From assembly GCF_037095755.1 (NCBI RefSeq), contig NZ_JBAWKJ010000001.1, forward strand, positions 1,615,001-1,679,000: a stretch of 64,000 nt of DNA, given 5' to 3'. The notes beneath the pieces are model-generated. The model did not search any database. It saw only the letters and a list, made by a program, of their open reading frames with translations, and was not told the origin of the DNA. Position 1 is the first letter of the stretch, and the number at the start of each line of letters is the position of its first letter. Origin of the DNA: Sphingopyxis sp. CCNWLW2 (lineage in GTDB: Bacteria; Pseudomonadota; Alphaproteobacteria; Sphingomonadales; Sphingomonadaceae). Made by a program: the position numbers and the translations under genes. Positions 28,430-37,588 of this stretch are shown here, one piece after another.

Positions 28430-29215
28430 GTGAAGCTGGTCCTGAACCTGCTACTGGCGCTGGCCGTCTTCGCGCTCGTCGCGGCGGCGCTGCTCTATAC
28501 GCAGCAGCGCCGGCTGATCTTTCCGGCGCCTGCCCATTATCCGCAGGCGGCCGACGGCTTCCGCTTCGTCCACACCCGCACCGACGACGGCTTGCGGCTT
28601 TCCGCTTTCTATCGCCCCGCGCTGCCGGGCAAGAAGACGCTCCTCTTTTTCCACGGCAATGGCGACAATATGCTCGGCGCGATCGAGGCGACGCGCGGCC
28701 CGGCGGCGGCGGGGCACGGGCTGATGCTTGTCGAATATCGCGGCTATGGCGGCAATTCCGGTTCGCCGGGCGAAGCGGGCTTCTATCGCGACGGCGCGGC
28801 GGCGATGCGCTGGCTCGCCGGGGTCGGGATCGATTCGCGCCGGATCGTCGTCGTCGGCAATTCGGTCGGCTCGGGCCCCGCGACCGAAATGGCGCTGCGG
28901 TACGACGTCGCGGCGCTGATGCTTGTGTCGGGATTTTCGGATTTGCCCTCGGTTGTGAAGAGCCAGGTCCCGCTCGTCCCGCGCTGGCTGGTGCGCGACC
29001 GGTTCGACAATGCGGCAAAGCTCGCCCGTGTGAAGGCGCCCGTCCATCTGATGCACGGCGACGCCGACACGCTGGTAAAGCCCGACAATCTCGAGCGGCT
29101 GGCGCGCGCACGGCCCGACGCGACGGTCGTGCGTGTCGCAGGGGTTGGGCACGAGCTGGCCTACACCGCCCCCGCTCAGGCGATTCTCACCGAATGGGTT
29201 GGCGGACTCCGCTGA
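28430..29215 (+). CDS. Membrane-anchored alpha/beta hydrolase
   Basis: 261-residue serine hydrolase from GTG 28430. An N-terminal hydrophobic helix (LVLNLLLALAVFALVAAALLY) anchors it or acts as uncleaved signal. The domain resembles ABHD13/YqkD-type hydrolases: the oxyanion segment LLFFHGNGDNM, VEYRGYGGNSGSPGE, the nucleophile elbow GNSVGSG, the acid in LMHGDADTLV and the His in VGHELAY are all intact. Substrate unknown, likely an ester or lipid at the membrane. The gene is 10 bases after the P-loop gene and 3 bases from the convergent protease gene, with no terminator in between. Confidence 0.87.
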   Translation: MKLVLNLLLALAVFALVAAALLYTQQRRLIFPAPAHYPQAADGFRFVHTRTDDGLRLSAFYRPALPGKKTLLFFHGNGDNMLGAIEATRGPAAAGHGLMLVEYRGYGGNSGSPGEAGFYRDGAAAMRWLAGVGIDSRRIVVVGNSVGSGPATEMALRYDVAALMLVSGFSDLPSVVKSQVPLVPRWLVRDRFDNAAKLARVKAPVHLMHGDADTLVKPDNLERLARARPDATVVRVAGVGHELAYTAPAQAILTEWVGGLR

Positions 29216-29218
29216 CGG

Positions 29219-30772
29219 TCAGTCGCCGGTCGCCGGTTTGACCGCCGCCCCCGAAGCGGGCTGGCAGCGATAGACGAGCCGCTCGTTCGGGCTGGCGGGC
29301 AGCGCGCTGCGGATCGCGTCCTGCTGCGCGGCGAGCCCCGCGAGCTCGTCGGGGTTGGCGGTGCAGCTCTTGAGCGTGACCGTCGCGCGTGTCTCGCGCG
29401 CCTTGGTCATCGTTTCGGCGTCGAGCAGATAGCGGTCGACGCGGTAATCGCGCCCGGTCGAATCGATCGACGCGACCGTGACGGTCGCCTCGTCGTTCGG
29501 CACAAGGATGCGTTGCCAGCGGTCGTCGGCGCCCTGCGTATATTGCGTGCGCCCGTTGACGCAGCCGCCCTTGCCGATGTTGATGGGGACGTCGGTCGTC
29601 GCCGACACGGTGATGCGGCTGCGGTCAGGGCGGATCGTGCAGAGGAAATTGCCCTGCGCGAGCTTGGGCGTTTCGGTGGTCGAGGCGACGGCCGCTTCCT
29701 CGGCGATTTCGGCGTGCGCGTCGGGGCGCGTCGCGAACAATATCGCGGCGCCGAGCATCAGCACCGCGCCCGCGCCGCCCGCGACCTTGGCGTTACGCAG
29801 ATTCTTCTGGCTGTAGAAAAGCAGGCCGGCGCCCGCAGCGAGCGCGCCGATCACGAAGAAAACGCCCGCGAGCGCGATGCGGTTTTCACGCGATGCGAGC
29901 GCGTCTTCCTCGGCACGTGCCTGCTTCAATTCGCGGTCGAGCCGGGCGGCAGCGTTCTTCGCGGCATTCGCTTCGGCACTCGCGCGCGCTTCGGCGTCGA
30001 TCGCGGCGCGGTCGCGCGCATCGGCCTCGGCCATCGAGACGCAGGGCGTGCCGACGCTGCTATATTGCTGGTTCGCATCGGCGAGGAAGCGCATGAGCTC
30101 GCGCCCGGAAATGGCGAAGGCGAAGGGCGAATCGCCGTCGTCGGCGCGCGTGATCGCGGTGTTGATCCCGGTGATGCGGCCGCACTGGTCGACCAGCGGT
30201 CCGCCCGAATTGCCGCGCGAGATCTTCGCGGTGTGGATCAGCATCGCGACCCCGTCGACGCTCTGCGTGTTCGACATATTGCCCTCGCTGCGCGTCGGGG
30301 TGCGCGGGGTGATATAGTCGTTGGCGCTGCGCGCGGTCGCAAGGTCGACATTGCCCGGATAACCGAGCGCGACGACGTCGGCGCCCGAATCGAGCGGGCC
30401 GGTGTAGATCGCGGCGGCGGGCAGGCGGCCCTCGGTAATCTCGATCAGTGCAAGGTCGCGCGCGGTGTCGATCGCGATCAGCTTGCCCGCGAAACTCTTC
30501 TGCCCTTCGGACGGGACAACGCCGAGGGCGACATTGTCGGGGTATTTGGCGGCCGATTCGACGACATGCGCGTTGGTGATGATGCGTGTCGGCGATATCG
30601 CGATGCCGCTGCCATGGCCGAAGCCGACGACCTCGCCGTCGACCATCGCGACGGTGACGACGCGCACGACGCTGCGCGACGCGGCGCTGATATCGTCGGC
30701 GGCATGGGCCGGAATCGACAATGACAGCGAGAGGGCCAAAAGGGCGAGCAGCAGCGCGAGGAGGCGGGTCAT
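29219..30772 (-). CDS. Periplasmic trypsin-like serine protease with coiled coil and C-terminal membrane helices
   Basis: 517-residue exported protein from ATG 30772 (signal peptide ending AHA-AD; the frame also continues upstream to 30841). Residues about 27-250 are a trypsin/S1C protease with triad His69 (TNAHVV), Asp106 (TARDLALI) and Ser189 (SRGNSGGP). Next comes an Ala/Glu-rich charged helix likely to coil (about 255-300), then two membrane helices (ALAGVFFVIGALAAGAGLLF and AGGAGAVLMLGAAILFA), and a C-terminal domain with three Cys. DegP-like PDZ domains are absent. The layout suggests a membrane-tethered quality-control or signalling protease; partner unknown. Confidence 0.85.
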   Translation of the reverse strand: MTRLLALLLALLALSLSLSIPAHAADDISAASRSVVRVVTVAMVDGEVVGFGHGSGIAISPTRIITNAHVVESAAKYPDNVALGVVPSEGQKSFAGKLIAIDTARDLALIEITEGRLPAAAIYTGPLDSGADVVALGYPGNVDLATARSANDYITPRTPTRSEGNMSNTQSVDGVAMLIHTAKISRGNSGGPLVDQCGRITGINTAITRADDGDSPFAFAISGRELMRFLADANQQYSSVGTPCVSMAEADARDRAAIDAEARASAEANAAKNAAARLDRELKQARAEEDALASRENRIALAGVFFVIGALAAGAGLLFYSQKNLRNAKVAGGAGAVLMLGAAILFATRPDAHAEIAEEAAVASTTETPKLAQGNFLCTIRPDRSRITVSATTDVPINIGKGGCVNGRTQYTQGADDRWQRILVPNDEATVTVASIDSTGRDYRVDRYLLDAETMTKARETRATVTLKSCTANPDELAGLAAQQDAIRSALPASPNERLVYRCQPASGAAVKPATGD

Positions 30773-30872
30773 GGCGCGCACACTAGCCGCCGGAACTTTG
30801 AACGCAAGCATCGGGACGCGGGCGCAAAGGGGACGTGGCATCAGTATCCGACCGAATAGAAAGGACTATCTG

Positions 30873-31337
30873 ATGACCTATGCGATTACCGGACTCGCCG
30901 CCGATCGCTTTGCACCGCTGTTCGCGATGGACGACAGCGAACTCGCCGCGATCAACGCGCGCCGCGTCACTGCGACCGCCGACCGGGGCTTTCCGTGCCG
31001 CATCAGCCTCGACGATGCGAAGGCGGGCGAGGCGCTGATCCTGCTCCATCACACCAGCCACGATGTCGAAACGCCGTATCGCAGCGCCTATGCGATCTAT
31101 GTGCGGCCGGGCGTCGAAGCGGCGACTTATCGCGACGAACTGCCGCCAGTGTTCGAGGGGCGCCAGCTCGCACTCCGCGCCTTCGCTGCCGACGGCATGC
31201 TGCAGACCGCGCGGCTCGCGGCGCCGGGCGAGGCCGATGGTGCGATCCGCGACCTGTTCGCCGACGATGCGATTGCTTATATCGATGCGCACAACGCCGC
31301 CTATGGTTGTTTTGCCGCGCGAATCGAGAGGAATTGA
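30873..31337 (+). CDS. DUF1203 domain-containing protein
   Basis: 154-residue cytoplasmic protein of the uncharacterised DUF1203 family, starting at ATG 30873 with AAGGA 8 bases upstream. Recognisable segments are YAITGLAADRFAPLFAM, GFPCRISLDDAKAGEALILL and TPYRSAYAIYVRPG, ending in IAYIDAHNAAYGCFAARIER. It is the first gene of a tight three-gene operon with ada (2-base gap) and a PEP-mutase-like gene (1-base overlap). The neighbour suggests a link to alkylation response or simply co-transcription; no activity is known for the family. Confidence 0.9.
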   Translation: MTYAITGLAADRFAPLFAMDDSELAAINARRVTATADRGFPCRISLDDAKAGEALILLHHTSHDVETPYRSAYAIYVRPGVEAATYRDELPPVFEGRQLALRAFAADGMLQTARLAAPGEADGAIRDLFADDAIAYIDAHNAAYGCFAARIERN

Positions 31338-31339
31338 CC

Positions 31340-32374
31340 ATGGACTTCAAGGCCATGACCGACGACGAGCGTTGGGACGCGGTGCAGGCGCGCGACAAGG
31401 CGCAGGACGGCCGTTTCGTCACCGGGGTGCTGACCACCGGCATCTATTGCCGGCCCAGCTGCGCCGCGCGCCATCCCTTGCGCCAGAATGTCCGCTTCTT
31501 CGCCGACGGCGATGCAGCGCGCGCCACGGGCCTCCGCCCATGCAAACGCTGCCTGCCCGACGATGTCGCGCGCGACGAAAATGCGGTGATCAAGGCGATC
31601 GCGGCGATCAAGGGCAGCGAGGAACCGCTCGCGCTCGGCGATCTTGCCGCGCGCACCGGCTATTCGCCGACGCATTTCCAGCGCGTCTTCACCCGCCACA
31701 CCGGCCTGTCGCCCGCGGCCTATGCCCGTGCGCTGCGCGAAGAGCGCGCGCGCAAGGCGCTGAGCGATGGAAGCCGGGTAACCGACGCGATTTACGACGC
31801 GGGCTTTTCGGGGCCGTCGCGCTTCTACCAGAATATGGAAGGCCGCATGGGCATGACCGCGTCGGCGTGGGTGAACGGCGGCAAGGATACCGAGATTCAC
31901 TGGGCGGTGGTGCCCACCAGCCTCGGCGAAATGCTCGTTGCGGCGACGACAAAGGGCGTGTGCCGCCTGAGCTTCGATGAAGGGCGCGAGGCGCTCGAGG
32001 AGCGTTTCCCCGCCGCGAGCTTGGTCGAGGGCGGCGAAGAGTTCGAAGCGCTGCTGAAACAGGTCGTCGACGCGGTCGAGGCGCCGGTGAACGGCTTCGA
32101 TCATATCCCGATCGACGTGAAGGGCACCGCCTTTCAGGAAGCGGTGTGGCGCGAGCTCCGGAAAATCCCGGCGGGTGAGACGCGCAGCTATGCCGACATT
32201 GCCGCAGCGGTCGGCAAGCCCAAGGCGGTCCGCGCTGCGGGGAGCGCCAATGGCGCAAATAACGTGGCGGTGCTGATCCCGTGCCATCGTGTGGTACGCA
32301 GCGACGGAACGCTCGGCGGCTATGCTTACGGCCTGCCGATCAAGGAAGAATTGCTCAAAAGGGAGAGTTTTTAA
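31340..32374 (+). CDS. ada: Bifunctional Ada transcriptional regulator / O6-methylguanine-DNA methyltransferase
   Basis: Repairs methylated DNA by suicidal methyl transfer and activates the adaptive response. The 344 residues contain the N-Ada zinc centre with four Cys (GIYCRPSCAARHP: Cys37, Cys41; PCKRCLPDD: Cys68, Cys71), an AraC-type HTH (about 85-185, LAARTGYSPTHFQRVFTRHTG) and the AGT domain with LIPCHRVV (active Cys315) preceded by AVGKPKAVRAAGSANGAN. All methyl-accepting residues are present. GAGAGGAATT precedes the ATG. It is the middle gene of the DUF1203-ada-PEP mutase operon. Confidence 0.96.
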   Translation: MDFKAMTDDERWDAVQARDKAQDGRFVTGVLTTGIYCRPSCAARHPLRQNVRFFADGDAARATGLRPCKRCLPDDVARDENAVIKAIAAIKGSEEPLALGDLAARTGYSPTHFQRVFTRHTGLSPAAYARALREERARKALSDGSRVTDAIYDAGFSGPSRFYQNMEGRMGMTASAWVNGGKDTEIHWAVVPTSLGEMLVAATTKGVCRLSFDEGREALEERFPAASLVEGGEEFEALLKQVVDAVEAPVNGFDHIPIDVKGTAFQEAVWRELRKIPAGETRSYADIAAAVGKPKAVRAAGSANGANNVAVLIPCHRVVRSDGTLGGYAYGLPIKEELLKRESF

Positions 32375-33132
32375 TGGCCGACAAAATTGCCGAGTTCCGC
32401 GCGTTGCACGTCCCCGGCGACCCGCTGATCCTGATCAACATCTGGGACGCGGGGAGCGCAAAGGCGGTCGCGGCGACGGGTGCCAAGGCGATCGCGACCG
32501 GCAGCTGGGGCGTTGCGTCGGCGCACGGATCGTCCGACGGCGAGAATTTTCCGCTCGAAGCGGCGCTCGCCAACCTCGCGCAGATTCTGGCGGTCACCGA
32601 CCTGCCCGTCACGATCGATATGGAAGCGGGCTATGGCGACGATCCTACGGCGGTAGGCGAGTCGGTGGCGCTGGCGCGCGAAGCAGGTGCGGCAGGCATC
32701 AATATGGAAGACCGGCTACCCGGGCAGAAGGAACTGCTCGCGATTGCAGACGCCGCCGAACGCTATCGCGCTGCCGCCGACACGGGCATTTTCGTCAACG
32801 CGCGCTGCGACCTGTTTTTGGGGCAGGATGCTGCGAAGGACGGCGACGCGCTCGTCGCGGCGACGCTCGAACGCGCGCGCGCCTATGCCGACGCGGGCGC
32901 GGGGTCGCTGTTCGTACCCTTCCTGCTCGATCCCAAATGCATCGGCGCGATTTGCGACGCCTCGCCGCTGCCGGTAAACATCCTGCGCGGCAAGGGCGGC
33001 CCGACGCACAAGGAACTCGCGGGCCTCGGCGTTGCGCGGATCAGCCACGGGCATCAGCCTTGGGCGGCGGCGATGGCATGGCTGGCGGCGCAGGCCGCCC
33101 AAGTGCTGGGCGGCGCCGAACCTGATTATTGA
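32374..33132 (+). CDS. Isocitrate lyase/PEP mutase family protein
   Basis: 252-residue TIM-barrel enzyme of the isocitrate lyase/phosphoenolpyruvate mutase superfamily. ATG 32374 shares one base with the ada stop (TAATG). Conserved features are LINIWDAGSAKAVAATGAKAI, ATGSWGVASAHG, TIDMEAGYGDD, INMEDRLPGQ and IFVNARCDLFL. The KKCGH-type catalytic loop of true isocitrate lyases is not seen, so it is probably a mutase- or oxaloacetate-hydrolase-like member. The co-transcription with ada has no obvious metabolic explanation. GGGAGAG serves as ribosome site inside the ada 3' end. Confidence 0.9.
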   Translation: MADKIAEFRALHVPGDPLILINIWDAGSAKAVAATGAKAIATGSWGVASAHGSSDGENFPLEAALANLAQILAVTDLPVTIDMEAGYGDDPTAVGESVALAREAGAAGINMEDRLPGQKELLAIADAAERYRAAADTGIFVNARCDLFLGQDAAKDGDALVAATLERARAYADAGAGSLFVPFLLDPKCIGAICDASPLPVNILRGKGGPTHKELAGLGVARISHGHQPWAAAMAWLAAQAAQVLGGAEPDY

Positions 33133-33137
33133 GGGGG

Positions 33138-34667
33138 TTAATCGTCCGCCGCCGTCTCGGGGACGGACGTACCTTCTTTGCTGCCGCGCATTTCCTCGAG
33201 CTGGGCGAGCAATTGCTCGCCCTGACCGCCGTCATGCGGGTCGAAGGCGACCGCTTTTGCGAGCTTTAACGCATCGTCGAACTTGCCGTCGTTGGCGAGT
33301 GCGAAGGCATAGGTGATGCGCGCCGTGATATTCTCCGGTGCCAGCGCAAATGCCCGGGCAAGGCCCTGGATCGCGATCGACGGCGGCCTGATGCCCTGGT
33401 CGACGAAGCTCTTGTAATAGGCATAGAGCGGCACCGGATCATCGGGATTGGTGCGGTTCGCGAGCGCGATCGGTTTGCGCACCGCATTCCAGTCCGCCGG
33501 TTGGGGATCGTCCTTCGCTTCGATCCCGGCCGACAGGATCTGGCCGAGCAGGACATTGGCGCGGACATGTTTGGGGTCGATCGCCAGCGCCTTGTCGACC
33601 GCGGCGCGCGCCGCCGCGATGTCGCGCTTTTCGTCGCTGATGTCCCATTCGGCGCTGGCGAGTTCGAACCAGACGTCCGCATCGCCGCCATATCTGCCGG
33701 TCAGCGCGTTGATCTGACCGCGCACAGCGGCGAGACGTGCGTAATCGCCGCCAGCGCTGCGCCGTTCGAGCCGGAGCGGCAGCAGCGCGTCCTCGGCGGG
33801 CGAAAGCGGCGTGATGCGAATGGTCCCGGACACCGGAATCGGCGCACCCGTCGTGCGCATCGTCATCCGGCCCTTCATATAGTCGTTCAGGTCGCGATCG
33901 AGTTGCTTCAGGTCGCCAAACGCCGCTACCGCCGCCTTGTCGGCATCCTCACCGCGGTTGATCGCGTCGAAATAGCGTCCGAGTTGCCCGGCACGGGCGG
34001 GTTCGGTGTAGAGCATGTGCGTCAGCAACCAGGCGCGTCCATAGTAGACGTCCATCTGACCCGAATTGCGCATCTCGCCGGGGCGCTGCGTCAGGAGGGT
34101 CGCGGCGGGAATCTTCGGCATGGCGAGCAACCCATAAGCGCGCGAATAAACCGGCCTGCCGATCTCCGCCTTGCCATCCTTGGTGAAATCGAGCGTCGAA
34201 TAATATTCGGCAAAGCCTTCGATGAACCAGGCCGGAAAGGCGGCACCGGCATAACGCTTCATAAAATGGTGGCTATATTCATGGAATAAGGTCTGCCGGG
34301 ACAGCGGCGCGCCCTGGACCGTGGTGCCTTCGCGGTGCGAGACAGCGAAGCTCCCCTCTGGATCGGGGCGATACCAGCCGGCTATCGGCGATCCGCTCTT
34401 GCCTGTGACCAGCCGGCCCGCGTCGTCGCCGCGCGGCACCAGATAGATGGTCAACCGATTGGGCTCGGGCGCATCGGTCAGGTTAAAGCGGATGCGCAGG
34501 GTCGTGTCGAATTTTTGGAGATTTTCAGCGAAACTGCGCAGCGATTGTTCGTTGCTCTCGCTATAGATGATGAAATTTTCGGTGTCGGCGCGCAGCCATT
34601 TGGCCTGCGCTGGCGTGACCAGCAGCGCCGCTCCAGCCGTCAATATCGCTACGCGCATCCCGTACAT
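33138..34667 (-). CDS. Exported TPR protein with HExxH metallopeptidase-like motif
   Basis: 509-residue protein with an N-terminal signal peptide (VAILTAGAALLVTPAQA). It begins at 34667, or at a second ATG three codons later. A gluzincin-like zinc site is visible: FHEYSHHF (HEYSH, residues 129-133) followed by FIEGFAEYYS around 150, matching DUF1570-type proteins. The C-terminal half contains TPR-like helices (AAVDKALAIDPKHVRANVLL and RAFALAPENITARITYAFAL). It may be a periplasmic peptidase or a protein-interaction module that kept the fold. The gene is monocistronic and convergent with the PEP-mutase gene, 5 bases apart. Confidence 0.78.
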   Translation of the reverse strand: MYGMRVAILTAGAALLVTPAQAKWLRADTENFIIYSESNEQSLRSFAENLQKFDTTLRIRFNLTDAPEPNRLTIYLVPRGDDAGRLVTGKSGSPIAGWYRPDPEGSFAVSHREGTTVQGAPLSRQTLFHEYSHHFMKRYAGAAFPAWFIEGFAEYYSTLDFTKDGKAEIGRPVYSRAYGLLAMPKIPAATLLTQRPGEMRNSGQMDVYYGRAWLLTHMLYTEPARAGQLGRYFDAINRGEDADKAAVAAFGDLKQLDRDLNDYMKGRMTMRTTGAPIPVSGTIRITPLSPAEDALLPLRLERRSAGGDYARLAAVRGQINALTGRYGGDADVWFELASAEWDISDEKRDIAAARAAVDKALAIDPKHVRANVLLGQILSAGIEAKDDPQPADWNAVRKPIALANRTNPDDPVPLYAYYKSFVDQGIRPPSIAIQGLARAFALAPENITARITYAFALANDGKFDDALKLAKAVAFDPHDGGQGEQLLAQLEEMRGSKEGTSVPETAADD

Positions 34668-34739
34668 TCCGCCGTCCCCCCGGTTGGCACCTCACGAAAT
34701 GCTGCCAGTGCGTTGTGGAGCTGTAAAGCCCTGTTACGG

Positions 34740-36908
34740 CTAAACAAAGCTATAGGGGTCGATATCGATCGCGAGGCGCGCCTTCGATGACCAGTCGACG
34801 CTGTTCACCCAGTCGCGGATCGTGCCTTGCAGGTCGAAGCTGCGCGGCGCGTGAAGCAGCAGGCGAAAGCGATGGCGGCCGCGCAGCATCGCGAGCGGCG
34901 CGGGGGCGGGGCCATAGACCGCGAGCCCTTCGGCAACCGGCGCTTTCTGCCCGAGCCGCTGCGCCTGCCCGCGCGCGACCTCGATATCCTCCGACGAGAT
35001 GACGAGCGCGGCGAAGCGGCCATAGGGCGGCGCACCGGCAAATTTCCGCGCCGCGGCCTCGGCCGAATAGAAGCCGTCGCGGTCGTTCGCGACGAGCGCG
35101 GCCATCACCGGCGCCTCGGGCACGCGCGTCTGGATCAGCACCTCGCCGGGCTTGACCCCGCGCCCGGCGCGCCCCGCGACCTGCGCGATCTGCTGGAAGG
35201 TGCGCTCGGATGCGCGGAGGTCGCCGCCGTCGAGCCCGAGGTCGGCGTCGACGACCCCGACGAGCGTGAGGTTCGGGAAATGATAGCCCTTGGTGACGAG
35301 CTGGGTGCCGATGATGATGTCGATCAGCCCGCCCTCGACATTATCGACGAACTCGGCGGCCTTCGCGGGCGACCAGAGCGTGTCCGAGGTGACGATCGCG
35401 ACGCGCGCCTCGGGAAAGCGCAGTGCGACCTCGTCGGCGACACGCTCGACGCCGGGGCCGCAGGCGACGAGGCTGTCCTCATCCTCGCATTCGGGGCAGA
35501 GCCGCGGCGGCGGCATGACATGGCCGCAATGATGGCAGGCGAGGCGGTGGACGAGCCGGTGCTCGACCATCCACGCGGTGCAGTTCGGGCACTGGATGCG
35601 GTGGCCGCACGTGCGGCAGAGGGTCAGCGGCGCGAAACCGCGGCGGTTGAGGAAGAGCAGGCTCTGCTCGCCCTTCTGGAGCCGGTCGGCGAGCGCGTCG
35701 ACGAGCGGCGGAGCGAGCCAGCGGCCGCGGTCGGGCGGGTCCTGCCGCATGTCGATCGCCGCGAGATCGGGCAAGGTCGCACCGCCGAAGCGCGCGGGGA
35801 GCTGGATGTGGCGATAGCGGCCCGCCTCGACCATCGCGAGGCTTTCGAGCGCGGGGGTCGCGCTCGCGAGGATCACCGGCAGCCCCTCGAAATGTCCGCG
35901 CATCACCGCGACGTCGCGCGCATGATAATGGACGCCATCCTCCTGCTTGAAGCTCGTCTCATGCGCCTCGTCGACGACGATCACGCCGAGCCGGGCATAG
36001 GGGAGGAACAGCGCCGAGCGCGCGCCGATGACGATGCGCGCGTCGCCCGATGCGATCGCGTGCCAGGCGCGGCGGCGCTCGGCCGAGCGCAGCCCCGAGT
36101 GCCACGCCACCGGCTCGCAGCCGAAGCGTGCGGTAAAACGCGTCAGCATCGGTTCGGTGAGCGCGATTTCGGGGAGCAGCACCAGCGCCTGCTTGCCCGC
36201 GTCGATCGCGGCGGCGATCGCCTCCATATAGACTTCGGTTTTGCCCGATCCGGTGACGCCGTCGAGCAGCAGCGTGTCGAATTTCTCGGCATGTACGGCG
36301 TCGCGCAGCTGCGCCGCGGCGGTGGTTTGTTCGTCCGAGAGGTCGGGCGGGGCGAAGCCGCTGTCGGGTTCGGGATAGGGCTGGTCGGCCGACACGGTCA
36401 CCGCCTCGAGCGCACCGGTGTTCACGAGCCCGCGGATCACCGCGTCGCTGACCTCGGCGATCGCGGCGAGTTCGCGCACCATGCCTTGCCGTTCGCCGAT
36501 CGCCTCGAGCGCGACGATGCGCTGCGGCGTCATCCGTGCAGGCAGTTCGCCGGTCGCGCGATATTCGACGATCGGGCGGCGCGCATCGGCGAAGGCGACC
36601 CCGGGCAGCACCATGCGCAGCACCGCGCCGGGCGGCGCGAGATAATAGTCGCTCGTCCATTCGACGAGGCGGCGGAGCGGCGCGGCGATCGGCGGGACGG
36701 CGACGACTTCGTAGAGATTGCGGAGGCGGTTGTCGCCGACCGCCTCGGGCGCGCCGAAGCTTGCATCCTCCCACACCACGCCGCCTAGCCGCCGCGGGCC
36801 GAGCGGTGCGATCACGACGCTCCCCAGCGGCGCTTCGCTTTCGCGCGGGACGCGATAGTCAAGCGGGCCGAGGGCGGCGGTGAGGAGGAGGACGCGGGCG
36901 CGGGTCAT
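34740..36908 (-). CDS. priA: Primosomal protein N' (PriA helicase)
   Basis: Replication-restart 3'-5' helicase of 722 residues that reloads the replisome at stalled forks. N-terminal DNA-binding domain (1-about 110), Walker A GVTGSGKTEVYMEAI, DEAH-box VVDEAHETSFKQEDGVHYHARD, and the zinc clusters CRTCGHRIQCPNC, CHHCGHVMPPPRLCPEC between the two helicase lobes, then TQLVTKGYHFPNLTLVGV and QVAGRAGRG (motif VI). All motifs are intact. It is monocistronic. This is one of the more conserved housekeeping genes in the window. Confidence 0.96.
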   Translation of the reverse strand: MTRARVLLLTAALGPLDYRVPRESEAPLGSVVIAPLGPRRLGGVVWEDASFGAPEAVGDNRLRNLYEVVAVPPIAAPLRRLVEWTSDYYLAPPGAVLRMVLPGVAFADARRPIVEYRATGELPARMTPQRIVALEAIGERQGMVRELAAIAEVSDAVIRGLVNTGALEAVTVSADQPYPEPDSGFAPPDLSDEQTTAAAQLRDAVHAEKFDTLLLDGVTGSGKTEVYMEAIAAAIDAGKQALVLLPEIALTEPMLTRFTARFGCEPVAWHSGLRSAERRRAWHAIASGDARIVIGARSALFLPYARLGVIVVDEAHETSFKQEDGVHYHARDVAVMRGHFEGLPVILASATPALESLAMVEAGRYRHIQLPARFGGATLPDLAAIDMRQDPPDRGRWLAPPLVDALADRLQKGEQSLLFLNRRGFAPLTLCRTCGHRIQCPNCTAWMVEHRLVHRLACHHCGHVMPPPRLCPECEDEDSLVACGPGVERVADEVALRFPEARVAIVTSDTLWSPAKAAEFVDNVEGGLIDIIIGTQLVTKGYHFPNLTLVGVVDADLGLDGGDLRASERTFQQIAQVAGRAGRGVKPGEVLIQTRVPEAPVMAALVANDRDGFYSAEAAARKFAGAPPYGRFAALVISSEDIEVARGQAQRLGQKAPVAEGLAVYGPAPAPLAMLRGRHRFRLLLHAPRSFDLQGTIRDWVNSVDWSSKARLAIDIDPYSFV

Positions 36909-36975
36909 GGGGGCGAGCAGGATATAGGGCTGCCCGCAAATTAGGAAAGTGCGATCCCGCCGCCCGCCCGCCGGG

Positions 36976-37584
36976 TCAGCGATGGCGCAATGCGATCCAG
37001 CCGAGCCAGATCCATGCGAGCATCGCCGCGAGGTAGAAGGCGACGCCGGTCGCGATCATGCCCGCCATGCCTAGCTGGATAAGCACGGGCATCGTGATGC
37101 CGGCCAGCGCCGACAGCATCGCGGCGCCGCGGTCCGCCACGCGCCAGAGGCCGAAAGCGAAGACGAAGCAGGCGATGATGAGCGACCCGAAGGCGAGCAT
37201 GAAGGCGATGCTGTGGACGATCGCTTCGGTCGTCATCACCGGCTGCTGATCGGCGGCGGTGCCGGGCGGGAAGCCGAGCCCCGGCGGCGCATCGAACAGC
37301 CCCGCGAGGACCAGCCCGGCCCCATAGAGCGCGACCAGCACCGGCCCCGCGATTCGCCCGGTAGCGCGGCGCAGCCCGAGCGCACAGGCCAGCACGAGCA
37401 GCCCCGAGACGATGAAAACCGCCTTCATCACCCAGCCGCGCGGGCCGAGGCTGAGCATGCTGATTGCGTGGCGCGCGATATCGAAGCCCGGCCGTGCGAA
37501 TATCTCGACGATGGTCACGGCGAAAAAGAATATCCCCGCCGCGACACCGGCCGCGAGCAGGCGCCTGTTGTCCGGCCCGGCCAT
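36976..37584 (-). CDS. DUF998 family membrane protein
   Basis: 202-residue integral membrane protein with about six hydrophobic helices, e.g. LLAAGVAAGIFFFAVTIVE, VFIVSGLLVLACALGL and the C-terminal FYLAAMLAWIWLGWIAL. The early motif ARPGFDIARHAISMLSLGPRGW is the DUF998 signature. ATG 37584 follows the SRPBCC stop by 4 bases, so it belongs to the ArsR-SRPBCC-DUF998 operon and should share its control. Function of DUF998 is not established. The frame extends upstream into the SRPBCC gene, but that part is shadow. Confidence 0.87.
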   Translation of the reverse strand: MAGPDNRRLLAAGVAAGIFFFAVTIVEIFARPGFDIARHAISMLSLGPRGWVMKAVFIVSGLLVLACALGLRRATGRIAGPVLVALYGAGLVLAGLFDAPPGLGFPPGTAADQQPVMTTEAIVHSIAFMLAFGSLIIACFVFAFGLWRVADRGAAMLSALAGITMPVLIQLGMAGMIATGVAFYLAAMLAWIWLGWIALRHR

Positions 37585-37588
37585 CACG

